NCBI GenBank assembly: GCA_902729315.2
Contig: LR746268.1
Location: 6,369,501 to 6,433,500, forward strand
Direction: 5' to 3'
Length of the DNA: 64,000 nt
From: Spirodela intermedia
Taxonomy: Eukaryota > Streptophyta > Magnoliopsida > Alismatales > Araceae
Shown: positions 1 to 11,877 of the stretch, one piece after another
Numbering within the stretch: the first letter of the stretch is position 1
Layout of the letters: each line of letters starts with the position of its first letter
The notes under the pieces: generated by a model
Database searches by the model: none
Seen by the model: the letters and a program-made list of their open reading frames with translations, nothing else
What the model was told of the DNA's origin: nothing
Made by a program: the position numbers and the translations under genes

Positions 1-138
1 CTAGACTCAATCTCAACTTGATCTTTTCAAACTTTAAAAGTCTTAAATACCTTAGATTTATTTTCCATATATAAATTCATACCTTCTGAGTTGAGTTGTT
101 GATGAAGATAAAATTATATCTAGAACCTCTAAGAGGAG

Positions 139-2048
139 TGATAAGTCTTTATTATCATGAATATAATTAATAAATAATATAGTTTTAGCCTTAACTCATG
201 ATAAATAGACTTATATTTATAATAAATTATAAAAAATAGTTTTTATTTAATTAATATGAATTTATGGCTAATTATATGAATTTATATAATTTATATAATT
301 TTATTTTTTAGATAAATAAAAAAAATAAAATAAAATAAAATAAAAGGATAGAAAAAGGGGGGGACTCACTGACCAATCAAGTCTAAAAGTAGGTCAAAAG
401 CACAATTAAGGTGGAGTTACAAGTAGGGGCTTAAGCAACTATGAACTAATAGGGGCATGTGTGCATCGCTCTCCTTTCACGTTACTAGTAGTTAGTCAGG
501 CGTGGGGCAAAGAGTGGTTGTACACATGCTCATTGATTTCTAAATCTCATATTACTATATATTCATCCTAGAATTTGATGTATAACTGATGTGAGACTAA
601 ATCGACAATCACTTTTTTTGAAATGATTTCGATAGTTTTAATATGTTAAATATTTCTCATTTATAACAACAAGATACCATGATGTCGTCACTTTATAAGG
701 ATACTCGAGTACTTATTTTACTCACTCTTATGTAGGTGAGTTTAGTGCAGGTTTGAATCCTACGAGAGCCAAAATTGGCATACATCTCTGATTAAATCAT
801 GATTTTCTTGTAGATTATTAACGAAGGATCAAGTCACTAGAATCGCTCAATTATTAGCGAAAATCTCGTCAACGCAATTCGTAGAGTATTGTTACTAAAA
901 TTATTGAATGATTCACGATAAAAAGATCATGAATCTATTGAGTAAACTATTTTCAATTGATCTACGAACGAGTTGTCATCAAGAAGAGGATTATCCTTTG
1001 AGAGATGAGTCACCACTTTTTGAGAATGCACTAGATGTGATGAAGAGTCTTTTTTTGCTGTGCGGATCTAAGAATGAAGCTCTTAAACATGTGCACTACC
1101 TCTATCCAACTCTTTTCCATTGGGTGACAATCGCTAAAGAGTTACAAAGTCGTCATTTTTTCGTTCTATTAGGTGACAATTGTCGGAGATTATTTGACAA
1201 CCTATTTCATTGATCTTTAGACTTTGTAAGAAAATCTAGAGATTGTCCACGCCATCCTTGTCCAAAGAGAGTCTTTGAGGTTATAGACAATGCACGACAA
1301 TCCTCTCGAATACTTAGGATTCTAATACATCATCGATGCATCACCATTGTGACACTGAATTTTGTTTTATCATTTTTTTTAATTAATTTAGCTTACACTT
1401 TCATTTTTTATACTTTGAAAAAGGATCCAATGAATGTCCAAGTTGTTCATGTCTAAAGAGAGCCTTTGAGGTTATGGGCATCATTCGATAATCCTCTTGA
1501 ATATATAAAATTATGGTGGTCAGTGTCGCAAGGTAAACTTTCTACCTTTTCTACTTGCAACTTAATTTTCACTTCATTTAATGATAATTTATCTGATTTT
1601 TATTTTCTAATTTATTCTTCATTCAATTCTGATTCTTATGATTTTTACAGATCTAAATTTGACCAATTAAATTATCTATAATCACTTTCATAAAAATTAC
1701 TAGACAAAACTTTATTTCTACTCAATTCATATTTGTCGAGGTGCTGACATCATCATGACATCTGCATCACTTATTTTCTTTTTTGTGAGTATTAAATATA
1801 TTTTATTTTTATTTCTAGTCTAAAATTTATAAAAAATCATATTTTTACAAAAAGTTATGAAATATTATGAGATATTATATTAGGCCCTTATGATCGACCA
1901 AGAAAATTTTCACTATTTTTAAAACTTTTGTTGAATTATAATTTATATATTTATTGAGAGATACTTCTAAATATCTAAAAATTAGTATTTTTTATTTTTA
2001 TAAATTTTAAATTTACATGATATATTATACAATGACTAAGTCATGTTA
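139..2048. mobile_element. Unclassified dispersed element 'A', copy 1, nested in copia 1
   Basis: A 1.9-kb non-coding AT-rich element beginning TGATAAGTCTT and ending AAGTCATGTTA. It is recognised because a diverged copy with the same two ends lies at 28900-30633. Similarity between the copies stops exactly at these ends. Removing it rejoins the copia 1 integrase frame. The 5-bp flanks (AGGAG / AGAAA) are only a weak target duplication. No transposase or polyprotein is visible. A solo LTR or a non-autonomous DNA element are both possible. The 101-codon reading frame at 908-1213 lies inside and is not supported as a gene. Confidence 0.75.
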
Positions 2049-3582
2049 AGAAAGAACATGGAAAGGCCCCCATACATCAATGTGTACTAAATCAGGTTTC
2101 TCACTTTTTGTTATTCTTCCAAACTTTGAGAAAGAGACTTTTTTTTACTTGCCAAAAATATAGTATTCACAAAGATAAATTTTCACTGATTTCAGATTTG
2201 GCAACTTACATTCTGACCACAATACTTTCATTCCTTTTTCACTCAGATGCCCTAATATGCAATGACATGTCTTGGTGTCAACTTCTAAAACAACTATTGT
2301 TATCTTTTTGTGACTAATAGTAGTCATGTATAGGGTGCCATTCTTCACACCTCTTGCACTTATTATGGCCCCCATAGAGATCTTCCATGACCCACATGTA
2401 AAGATTGTAATATAACCTTCACTGTCTAGTTGCCTCACATAAATTAGATTTCTTCTCAAGCCTAGGACATGTTTTACAATCAACTTCCACAATGTGCTAT
2501 TGGAAGTCTTAATTTGAATGTTTTCCTTTCTGACAATGTTTAAGGGCTCATCATCAACAAGATACACCTAGCCAAAATTACCTGCAAAATAATCAATCAT
2601 CCATTTTTTGTAAGTTGTGGCATGAGAAGAGGCACTTGAGTCTAATATTCATGACTCCATTGGGTTGTCCACACTCAAGATCAAAGCATTTAGAACCTCC
2701 TCTGTGATGGAGTTTGTAAAGTCATCATCCATGATTTGCCTTTGATTGTCATTTTTCTTTAAGTTGTAATTCTTTTTTATGCTCACCTTCTTGCCACATT
2801 ACTAACAGATGTCTCCTTTGGATTTGGAATGGCTTCTTCCTTTCAATTTTCTTTTACCCCGTTGCTGACTTTTCTAATATGATCTTTTCATGCTTTCAAC
2901 TCTCAATGCATATGTGTTCTTCTCCCCTGATTCTCTCATGCGAACACCATTGCTCAAAATTAAATCTCGGATCTCATTCAACTTTAATTTTTTTGATCTT
3001 GAAGAACTACTCTCAATAGTCATAGTGACACCCTAGCTCTCAAGTAGAGAGGATACTAAGATTAAATCCCTAATCTCATCATTTAAGTCAATATCAATTG
3101 AATTTAATTGACTAATTAGCAAATTAAATTTATTGATACAGTTTGTAATTAAAAAACACTCTACCATCTTCAAATTAAATAGATGTCATATGGTATATAT
3201 CTTGTTCGACATCAATGACTTCTCATATATGTTTGTGAGAGCTTGCATTAGATGAGTTGTGGTTTTCTCATTCAAAATGTTGAACACAACATTCTTGATG
3301 AGCATCAATCGAACAACTCTTAGGGCTTACCAGTTTAGTAAGTCTCAATCTTCTTACGACATCGTCTCTAGCTTCACACTGACCAAGAATTTATAGAGCT
3401 TCTTCTGGTTGAGGTCATCCTCTATCTACATCTTCTAGAAACTAAAATACTTTCTATCAAACTTGTTAATATTGACTTTCCCTTTGTTTGTTGACATTAA
3501 TCCTACTCTTCTTCTTGAGATGGAGCTTCCCTAGATTAAGGTTCACGAATTGGAACACCTGCAACCTGACTTTGATACTAGT

Positions 3583-3842
3583 TGTTGGGGATGATGGCTT
3601 CATGCCAGCTGCATCCTCTCGTCATGTAGTAGAAGAAAACACCTGAGCATAGAAGAAGGGGGAAGATGGGAGAGAAAAAGAACACCAAAACACTAGGAGG
3701 AACACCTTTATATACCCCTTTTGTTGATCCTATAATTGGATCCATGCATCCTCTACATCTTGGGCCTAGGTTTGCACACTTGCTATTGTTCTAGGCCTTG
3801 ATTAGTTCTCTGCATCTTGTAAGTGCAGTCTATCATCTAACA
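3583..3842 (-). repeat. LTR of copia element 1
   Basis: On the plus strand it runs from TGTTGGGG to ATCTAACA, so in element orientation it has TG...CA ends (TGTTAGAT to CCCCAACA), about 260 bp. A TATA-like GTATATAAAGG lies inside on the minus strand (around 3705-3716). The adjoining plus sequence 3571-3582 reverse-complements to a TAGTATCAAAG primer-binding site. This fixes the 5' end of the element and its minus orientation. Confidence 0.8.
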
Positions 3843-3879
3843 AAGGTGACATAAATATATAATTCAAAGAACATCAGAA

Positions 3880-5626
3880 GCTCCACACACACAAATTTAC
3901 TCTAACTTTAATTTTTCAGTCTTTAGAGTTCTATCAAAATTTGAGAAGTAAACTTTCTTCTATTTATCAACAATATAGTATTAAAAACTATCAAGGTCCA
4001 CTAATTTTAAATCAAATATATTCTCATTTGACATTAACACATTCATTTCTTTACCTCTCATATGTCATGATTTTGTAATGTCATTTCTTCTTATCACTTT
4101 TATAATTAGTCAATCTCATTATTTTGCTTGATGGTGGTCATGTATAAAATATTGTATTTTACATCTCTCATAATTATTATGACTCATTTTGTGATTGTTT
4201 ATGAACTATTCATGAAGATTTCCACATAAGCTTCATTATTTACTTATCCCATTGATATTAAGTTTATCTTCAATCTTAATAAATGTCTCACATTTAAAAA
4301 CTTTAATACAATCTCATTGGATGCTTTGTTTTGAATGATCTTGTTACCAATAATGTTTAAAGGTTCATCATTAGCAAGATAAATTTTAGTGAAATTTCTA
4401 GTAATATATTTTTTCTTCCATTCTTTCTAGAAGATGAGTGGAATGAGTCATTATCTAAAAGCTAAGTCTCCATCATACTCTATTATTTTGAAATCATATT
4501 GGCTTAAATTTCATCTGTCACACAATTTACAAAAAAAAAAATCACTACAATCTCAATGACATTTGATTTTTTCCAGCATTAATTATTGATGCACCTCAAT
4601 TTTTTGCATTGCCACATCTATTATTTAGACCTTTTAATTTAGTTTTGTCACATTGTTGAATCCTCTATTGTATTATTTATTTGCCTTCAACACTCAAAGA
4701 ACATGTAGAAGTTTCACCTTATTATATAATGTGAATATTCTTTCTTAGAATCAAACTTCATTCAATTTCAACTTTCTTTTACTTTAAAAAATAAATAACT
4801 CTCAAATAAGAAAAAAATGCAAATAATATAAAATTATTAATTATCAAATTGAACTCATTACTGTAGTCTAGAATAAATGTATCTTTTGTTAGCCTCAAAT
4901 TGAAGAGACATTGCACCATATGCACATTATTTAATGACAAGATCTTGTATATATATTTGAGAAAACCATCATAAAATATGTTTTAGTCTTGTCATTGAAA
5001 ATGTCGAATGTAACATTCTCAACTAACATTAAATAAACCATTTCTACAATTTTCTTGTCTAACACTTCTCAACTTTCTTATGACATCTCATTTGACTTCA
5101 AATCAAGTGATAAGTGATGAAGCTTCTTCTGATATAGATAATCATGTATTTACATATTCTATTACCTAAAATCTTTTATGTTAAAGTTATCAATCTTGTC
5201 TTACTATTCATATATGGTCATTGCTCTCACTCTTTTTCTCATGGAGCTCATTAAAAATTTATGCTTTAAAGCCTAGACCAACCTCAATCTAGAGGCTTTT
5301 TAATACTAGATGTTAGGGATGACAAACATCCATAATTTTCTTATTTCTAAGTGAAAGATTTATGTGCACACACCATGAGAGACTAAACAAAGAGAGGCAA
5401 GAGTCTAAAATACATTAGATTATTTTAAGATCAAAGAAATTTCTTATATCTACAGCCACACATTTTCTTCCTTGAAGAGAATTGTTGTCTTACTACAACA
5501 CTCAATGGCAACACATTTTAACATGTCTAAGAAATAAAGTTAGAGTTAGGTCCACATGCTTGCTGAAAATTCCATTGGAGCTCACTATATAGCAACATGA
5601 GATCATCCCACTCAACTCCAATAGTA
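3880..5626 (-). mobile_element. Ty1/copia element 2, gag/integrase remnant plus 5' LTR
   Basis: Diverged relative of copia 1 in the same orientation. Plus-strand 3900-3990 matches 2110-2180 (integrase start). 4300-4400 matches the 2460-2570 pre-integrase/protease zone. A gag zone follows at about 4740-5290, then a PBS-like TTTAATACTAGA and an LTR starting TGTTAGGGATGAC at 5311. The LTR ends about 5626, immediately before sequence copied from the SMR gene intron. No open frame survives. Confidence 0.75.
5311..5626 (-). repeat. LTR of copia element 2
   Basis: It begins TGTTAGGGATGAC after the primer-binding site. It is similar to the LTR at 20741-21051 and more distantly to 3583-3842. The right end is set where SMR-intron homology begins (GTATAAACC), and the paralogous junction at 21051/21052 falls at the same place. 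Confidence 0.6.
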
Positions 5627-6250
5627 TAAACCTTATAAATAATAATAAATTAAAATATTCAGGAAGTTCTTTATTCTCTTTATTTCATCTATGACTTTTG
5701 CTTATTTCATGTGTAAATCATAGTTAGTATGTGAAGGAAACCAATACAACATTGTGTATACCTTTGCTATATGTTGCCGAATAAACCATGGGTTCCACCT
5801 TTGAAACAAAGTTTTTAAAAAATATATAAAATATAGTAAAAAATCATTTCATTAAAATTTTCAGGGACTTTGTGATGAATGTTTAGAACATTATCTCTTC
5901 AATTGGATATTGGTTTCTTTAATATCCTACTTTAATTTTTTTTGTAGACACATTGAGCAATCTTTTAGGAGTTGGTTCATGTGTTATATTTATGCTCACA
6001 TAGCTCATTCACTACATTATCAAACTTTTGATGTCAGTCATAAAGAATAAGGCCTCTCGCATGGTTTTTTCTATGCATTACATTTGGGGTTGTATTCTTG
6101 TTAAGCCTTTCAAGGCCTGCATTTAGCTAGCATGACTAATTCTTAGAAAGTAAGCAATAATTATCTACGACCAGCAGGTTACGGAGAAATTTTTGGCAGT
6201 CTCTTTTAAGTCATCAATAATGGATTGTTGTAATAAACAGTTTAGATTAG
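5627..6250 (+). repeat. Duplicated fragment of the SMR gene 5' intron, unit 1
   Basis: Collinear by eye with 40387-41066, which lies in the leader intron of the intact SMR gene, and with 21052-21660. Shared landmarks include TATTTCATGTGTAAATCATAG, the stretch ending ATTGGTTTCTTTAATATCC, and GTCATCAATAATGGA. Similarity ends just before the position of the SMR splice acceptor. It is the left edge of a tandem unit. Confidence 0.75.
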
Positions 6251-7158
6251 GCATTAGCCCCTTCTCCCCCTTTGGACTTTATTGAAGAGTATTGTTGGGC
6301 TCTTGGTCTCTTAGTGGCCCGGAAAATCTAGCCTGTTTATTTCACACATGGCCCGTCCATACTCTACCTTTACTGGGCCAAGATACGCTCCAGACCAAGA
6401 CTAACACGGCCAGTTTGGATCACTTCCTCCGATGAAAATGGGCTACACCTCCCGGACACATGAGGCCCAATACCTCTCCCACTAAACGCGCATCTGTAGA
6501 GGCGTATGGGACTAACTTGGGCTAGACTGGGCTAACTAAACTAGCGGCCCAGACCCAGATTAGAGGAAATCAATCATTACTTTAGATCGCGGCTCCTGTG
6601 CGAATCCGCGAAAATAGCGGGCGGATCAGGTAACGCTTCGCAGTGAGCCGTCAGTCAAGCGTCCGGTCGGCGACCAGTTGATCGGCGGACCAGACGACCG
6701 TTGTGGGCGGGAGAACCGTTCAACGCACGTGATCGTGAACTATTTGAACAGGGAAGTCCTGGGTGGGCTATGCCTTATCGAAAGGTGGGGGTGTACGTGT
6801 TTCCATACTTAATAGAGCTCTCCCTTGGACCATCAACGTTTCCGTGTCAGCTCCAAGAAGAGAGGCTCCATAGTGTCGCCGAAGGCGACCAAAGCGGGTC
6901 CGCGGGGAGAATCTAGGTAAGATTAAAGGTCAATTATATAATCCCACATTAATAAATAAATAAAAAATAAAATTATGTTATCCTCTCTTTCTCTCTCTCT
7001 TTCTCTCTCTCTTTCTTAGAGATAATAATAAGTAGAAACTTTTGTTGAAGGTAGACGGGAACGGGGTGTTTATTTGGTACATTGAAGGAACTACGCTAAG
7101 GCCACCGTCTGCCCCGTTCAAATCGATGCCCACCATTTACGGGTATCGACTGGTTGAC
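6251..7158. other. CXE A 3' flank, no gene
   Basis: 6256-6530 is collinear with 11276-11500 and 21661-21960 (shared CTGGGCCAAGA, GCTCCAGACCAAGA and CTCTCCCACTAAA), so it is the conserved 3' flank of the CXE units. 6530-6920 is moderately GC-rich with no recognised coding. 6984-7017 is a short CT tract. 7040-7158 probably includes the CXE A 3' UTR. Confidence 0.6.
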
Positions 7159-8226
7159 TCACTGAGCCACCGCGTCGACGGCGCTGCCATTCTGCCTCCG
7201 GCAGGTCTCCCGGAGGATAAAGCTCCTCAAATCTTCGATCATCACCGCCGAGCTCTTGAGCTCCGGGAAGGCGTAGAAGGCGTGGATGGCGCCGGCGTAC
7301 TCGATGATCTCCGCCTTCTTCCCCCTCAACCGCAGGCTCCGGAAGTACTTTAGCTGCCAGTCCCGCAGCGGGTCGAACTCACCCACCATCACCACAACCG
7401 GCGGGAAGCTCTCCCCTAGTTCGGCCGCCGCGGCCTCGGGGTTTGCAGCCTCGTGGTCACGAGTGGCACCGTCGGGGAGGAACGCCTTCCAAAGCCAGTC
7501 AGTGCGGTCGGTGGTCACGACGGGGCCATGGGCGAGGCGGATCTCTGAGTCCACTCGCTCCTCCCCGCCAAAAAAGGGCTGAATGGCGACGAGCCCCGAT
7601 AGCCTGATCCGAGCCTCCGAGGGGCGCTCCCCGGCGCTCCACCGCCGGGCGACGTGGTGAGCTATGTTGGCCCCAGCGCTGTCGCCGGCGATGAAGCAGT
7701 TGGAGAGGTCGGCCGCCTCGAAGAATTCCCGGAGGAGGCCCCCGCCGGGGATGTCAACATTGGACTCGAGGAAATGGAGGACGTCAAGCCCGTCGTCGTA
7801 CTGGGCGGGGAACCGGTGCTCTGGCGACAGACGGTAGTTGACGGAGACCACGGCCACGGAGAGCTTCCTGCAGAATCGGCGGCACACGGCGTCGTACTCA
7901 AGGGACGCGGCCGAGAGGAACGCGAAGCCGCCACCGTGGAAGAACACGACCACGGGCAGTGCCGTCCCCCCGGCACCGCCATTGGAGGCGGGCAGGAAGA
8001 GGCGGACCCAGAGTCGGCGAGCGGGGTCGATGGTGATGTCGGTCGTGCGGACGCCTCGGACGGGTCTGCGGCTGGGCCCGGTCTTGAGCTCCACGAGGGA
8101 GAGCAGGCGGCGGTTGAGGGTGCCGTTGGAGCGGCAGACGGCATCCCAAGCTAATGAGAGGAGGGAGATCTGTAGCTTCGTTTTCCATGGGAGTCTCGGG
8201 CCAACAGTTGAGCGCCTAGAGATCAT
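7159..8226 (-). CDS. CXE18: CXE18-type carboxylesterase A (alpha/beta-hydrolase)
   Basis: Intronless 355-codon gene of the plant HSL/GID1-related carboxylesterase family, closest by memory to Arabidopsis CXE18. The family hydrolyses small esters in the cytosol; the substrate is unknown here. The HGGG oxyanion loop is at residues 97-100. Nucleophile Ser183 sits in GDSAG, Asp285 in GEFDP and His315 in AIHAF, so the triad is complete. The frame is open a further 35 codons upstream to 8331. I chose the ATG at 8226 because the paralogues B and C align there and all three then have 355 codons. Codon use is strongly GC-rich, which creates long antisense shadow frames. Its N-terminal 60 residues differ most from B and C. 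No signal peptide is seen. Family call is sure, subfamily likely. Confidence 0.93.
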   Translation of the reverse strand: MISRRSTVGPRLPWKTKLQISLLSLAWDAVCRSNGTLNRRLLSLVELKTGPSRRPVRGVRTTDITIDPARRLWVRLFLPASNGGAGGTALPVVVFFHGGGFAFLSAASLEYDAVCRRFCRKLSVAVVSVNYRLSPEHRFPAQYDDGLDVLHFLESNVDIPGGGLLREFFEAADLSNCFIAGDSAGANIAHHVARRWSAGERPSEARIRLSGLVAIQPFFGGEERVDSEIRLAHGPVVTTDRTDWLWKAFLPDGATRDHEAANPEAAAAELGESFPPVVVMVGEFDPLRDWQLKYFRSLRLRGKKAEIIEYAGAIHAFYAFPELKSSAVMIEDLRSFILRETCRRQNGSAVDAVAQ

Positions 8227-8310
8227 CTTCCTCCTCTGCAAATGGTTAGTAGAGCCGCCCTTCTGCCCACCTTCCTCCATTTGCATCCTAAGTAATAGGC
8301 CAAATTTTGC

Positions 8311-8320
8311 CGACGTCAAC
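8311..8320. promoter_or_regulatory. Candidate ACGT-core site upstream of CXE A
   Basis: CGACGTCAAC about 85 bp upstream of the CXE A start codon. CXE C has TGACGTCAAC at 23409-23418, at the equivalent distance. The pseudogenes D, E and F have GATGTCAAC instead. bZIP factors are known to bind ACGT cores; occupancy here is inference. Confidence 0.3.
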
Positions 8321-8419
8321 AGCCCACACAAGTCCGCTGTAGTTATCCATGTTCCTTGTCCGCTGCTCGCAGAGCTGAGTGCAGCTGGAAGACATTAATG
8401 ATGCGAAAAGGACCAAACA

Positions 8420-11149
8420 GTCTACAGCGCACAGACAGAGAGAGAGTGTCAGAATGTAACACAAAGATCCATGTGTACATAAACATCCATGAGTAAGCCT
8501 AGGTCAGCTTGTTCTAAGGTATCTCGCTGATGGCGATAGGCACCCGGATGGCGAGAATCGGACCGTTCACTATTGCGTGAGATTAAATGTAATGTCGAAT
8601 GTCGGTTTCTGAAGGACTAAATCCATGGAAGAAGATCGCCCTTACGAAGAGGACTTGGGGTAGCTGGAGGAGGGTAAGCCGAAACCCTGCAACTGGGCGA
8701 CCGCAGAGAAATCCTAGAGCGATTCCGTTTCCATTAGGTGTAGAGGATGTGGGATTGGAGAAGAGTGTAAGCTAGGCTTATCCTGGCCTGAAATCTTGCT
8801 TAGTGAGAAAATTTCAAGGGTTGACGAGGACTGCACACGAAGGATAATTTTGGAGAACTCTAATGGAAGGGAAGGTGGGATTCCTGTCAATGCCCAGGTG
8901 AAACAATCGACAAAACCTAGAAAAGGCATGGTATAGGTTGACGAAAGAATTAGCGATAACGCATGGTTGCCTTCAGAGGATAATTTAGAGCAAGGATAAT
9001 TTTGGAGAACTCTAATTAGCGATAACGCCTCAGAGTCTTGCTCTACAGGCGGACGGTACGAGACAAAAACCCTGGCAACATTGCCCGCAACCTCGTCACT
9101 CTCTTACTGGGCAAAGGCAAAAACCTTTTGGCGGTTCACTTCCTTCCCCTGAGGCATTTATGTATCGACTATATGTCCCACTTGGATGAGGATCCGATCA
9201 GCCACCTTCTCATCCAAATTACCTGAAATGAATAGAGTCAAGAAAAAAAAATCAGCACAGCGCTCATGCCAGACACAAAAAGGATGAAGGAAGTACGGTA
9301 ATTATATCAAGCGTCCACAGGATGAATCCAAAAATGGATAAAAGGGAAGAAATTGGGATTACGAAGCACTGACCAAATGTGGGGTTGATAACCACTGTAG
9401 GGATGTTAATTAAAGCATGCAACACTTATCATGTAAACAATATTACAAAATCATAGACGTCAACGGAATATATAGAAAACCAGGAGAAGATGGACAATCA
9501 CTCCGATCCAGATCTAGACAAGCATTACCCCATCTGGGAACCTAGCGGACCCAGAAAAGAAGACCTCGATTAATGATACTTCCTTCTATATATTTATATA
9601 TCATTACATTTAAATTGAAAATGACGCACAGGATAAGTGGTCATCACCCCCCCTCAAGATGTCTGAATTTCAGCGAATAAATAATCAATTATCCACTTGT
9701 AAGCCAAGATTGTTGTAGATACGAACTTCATAGGAAAATCAGGTTTGCAGATGAGGTCTTGCAAAATTGACATGCGCATACAAAATTCCTTTTTGGAATC
9801 AAACGTAGACTTAAGATGAAATGGTGATTATGTAAATAAACCCTCCTTCCTTTGGAGAGCTACTCAGTTAACCAATAAGGGAAATTTTGTGTAGCATCAT
9901 AAAAACCTACAAAATCTGCATTAGTCAGGTTAGTAGGCTATTATCAAAGGTATCATTCGTTCGAAGTCCTTTGAAATAAAACATAGGTGAGAGTGAAGAC
10001 AGTCATGACCAGATGTCTGAATCACCAATAAGAAAGAGCATCAGCATCTTAACTCCTACTTGTAGTCAATCAGTAAATTGCTCAGTAACTTGGACCGCAA
10101 TAAAATATCATGTTTGACGTAAAAGGAAAATTCTTGATGAAAAGCTGGTCAAATGCTCATTTTCTTCCCATAAATAAAATTGTATAAAGCACGGAAGAGC
10201 AACTACTAAACAGAAACTTCTCGTTTCTCAGATTTCTCATGGTAAAGTTAATTTCCTAGAAGGGAAACAGTATTAACCATGGCATACTTTTATTGAGAAA
10301 AGGTTTCATGTTTCGTTAATGTTTCTCAGTTTCTATGGCGAGGGGATCGATCCATCTAAACCTTCTGAAGGTTATGTGAAACAGAAAATATTTCCAAGAA
10401 GTTTATTGTTTAATCAGTTGACGTCTCACTCAAAAATCACGTATATTTTTCTCTAGATAAATATTCGTTTCCTGTACTGGAAGAAGAAAACAATTATCAG
10501 GTATCGTCTAATTGTTTCTAACAAAGGTATATTTGGGGAAAAGAAAAGGATCAACCCAACTGGATGGAGGAACCTCAAGGTCGATACAGCCACATCCACT
10601 TTGACTCATATACTAAAGAGGTTACATCTCATTTGAACTACACAGTTGACAACTGGGAAGATTAGAAGGCCACATACTGACTGAGCATCTAGTAAATCAT
10701 TTTTTTTTTTACTTAGAGCAATGGTTTTACCGTTGTTAGTGAATAGTTTTTGAAAAGTGCTCATACCCCCGCAAGACATCCGGCTAACCATTCTCGAACG
10801 CAATTCGAGAGACCACACGGGGTACAACCACTTCCACGGACAAAATTTGATTTCTCAACTGGGGAGCTCCATACAGTCATACAATTGTGAATATAGAGAA
10901 AGGAGATAAAAACCACCATATTTCAGGGCAGGGACAGCTTGTCAAAGAACAATAAGACTAAAAAACGAATAAGTCACGGACATCATACGTCACCTTCAAG
11001 TCGAAAAGCACGATGAAACGCCACCACCAAGTCCACATTATACACATAAAATGCCGAGATTCGACCGAAACTTCGCCACCGAGGGGACCGATGAAATGAA
11101 ACCGAAGCCAAATTTCCAACGATAGTAAGTTCTCCTGTGTAAGCCCCAT
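8420..11149 (-). pseudogene. RRM-protein pseudogene 1
   Basis: Broken paralogue of the RRM gene at 37239-39169, in the same orientation upstream of CXE A. The exon 1 relic starts at ATG 11149 and lacks about 18 bases coding for the first conserved residues. The exon 2 relic (about 9015-9222) begins GNLDEKVADRI but has lost residues of the first helix, gained a stop after HIVDT and shifted frame. The exon 3 relic ends at 8794 with ISGQDKPSL. 8420-8560 matches the 3' end of the family. The remaining sequence is intron-like, with 9400-9650 matching 25700-25960 and 37900-38200. Confidence 0.8.
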
Positions 11150-11189
11150 GGCCTCCTTACCAAGATCTGATCCCGCGATTGGACCCAAG

Positions 11190-11638
11190 CGACATGATCA
11201 ATTTCTCTCTAACCAGGTTACGGAAAAATGATTGGCAGACACTTTTAGGTGATCAAAATGTATTCCTGAAATTGAACAGTCTAGACCAGACCTCAACCCC
11301 CTCTCCCCACTTGGAGTTTGTCGAAGACGAGCATTATTGGTCCGTTGGTTCTTACTGGCCCAAAACACAGCTCCAGACCAAGATTTACACGGCCCAGTCT
11401 AGATCACGTCCTTCGATGATAATGAACTTTGGCTCCCGGACACATTGGGACCAATATCTTTCCCACTAAACCTGCACCTCTACAGGCGCACGGGCCTTAT
11501 TCAGTTGATAGCGGGCTACCTGGTAGATCGGCCCAGACACATATTAGAGGAATTCAATCCTGTTGTTTAGGCGGCGGCTAAGCCCAGGCCCGCGGTAAAT
11601 TACGTATCCCACATTGATAAATAAAAAACATTATATTC

Positions 11639-11699
<61 letters not shown>

Positions 11700-11877
11700 A
11701 TAATAATAGACGCTTTCCGGCGCATATTTAATAAAAGTCATTAAGATACACTTTTCTTAAAGGTAGATATTTATTTGGTATATTATAGTACTATATTTAG
11801 GCTCCGGTCGTCCAATTCCATTCGTTGCCGTACCATTCCAATCGACGCCGGTTGTTTGCTGGCGTCGAGCGGCTGCA
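11190..11877. repeat. Unit 2 left edge: SMR-intron scrap, CXE 3' flank, CT tract
   Basis: 11190-11275 resembles the end of the SMR leader intron (40945-41066), fused about 40 bp from the RRM exon 1 relic. 11276-11500 is the shared CXE 3' flank. 11641-11697 is an uninterrupted CT microsatellite. 11700-11877 is probably the CXE B 3' UTR. The head-to-head spacer present at 39170-40900 is missing here, so this junction is internally deleted. Confidence 0.65.

Larger units (their letters stand above)
1..3842 (-). mobile_element. Ty1/copia element 1, 5' half, degraded and interrupted
   Basis: Minus-strand copia remnant cut by the left window edge. Reading right to left there is an LTR (3583-3842), a tRNA-Met-type primer-binding site (reverse complement of 3571-3582), a gag zone, then a GAG-pre-integrase stretch at 2145-2567 with the LGHLSEKGMKVL signature. 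The integrase zone at 2049-2150 carries KPDLVHIDVWGP-like sequence. The frame breaks at 2049 and resumes at 138 with the SRYNFIFINNST stretch, so 139-2048 is a later insertion. Stops and frameshifts are frequent and no intact polyprotein remains. The rest of integrase, RT and RNase H would lie left of the window. Confidence 0.85.

Noticed and set aside
908-1213. 101-codon ORF inside element A
   Set aside because: The equivalent interval in copy 2 (about 29690-29990) is broken by stops and there is no recognisable domain.
7654-8154. Long plus-strand ORF opposite CXE A (similar at 12373-12876 and 22385-22933)
   Set aside because: Antisense shadow of a GC-rich coding sequence. It recurs at the same place in each paralogue and has no independent family similarity.
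8226-8331. 35-codon N-terminal extension of CXE A
   Set aside because: Not present in B, C or D, whose starts align at codon 36 of the longer frame.
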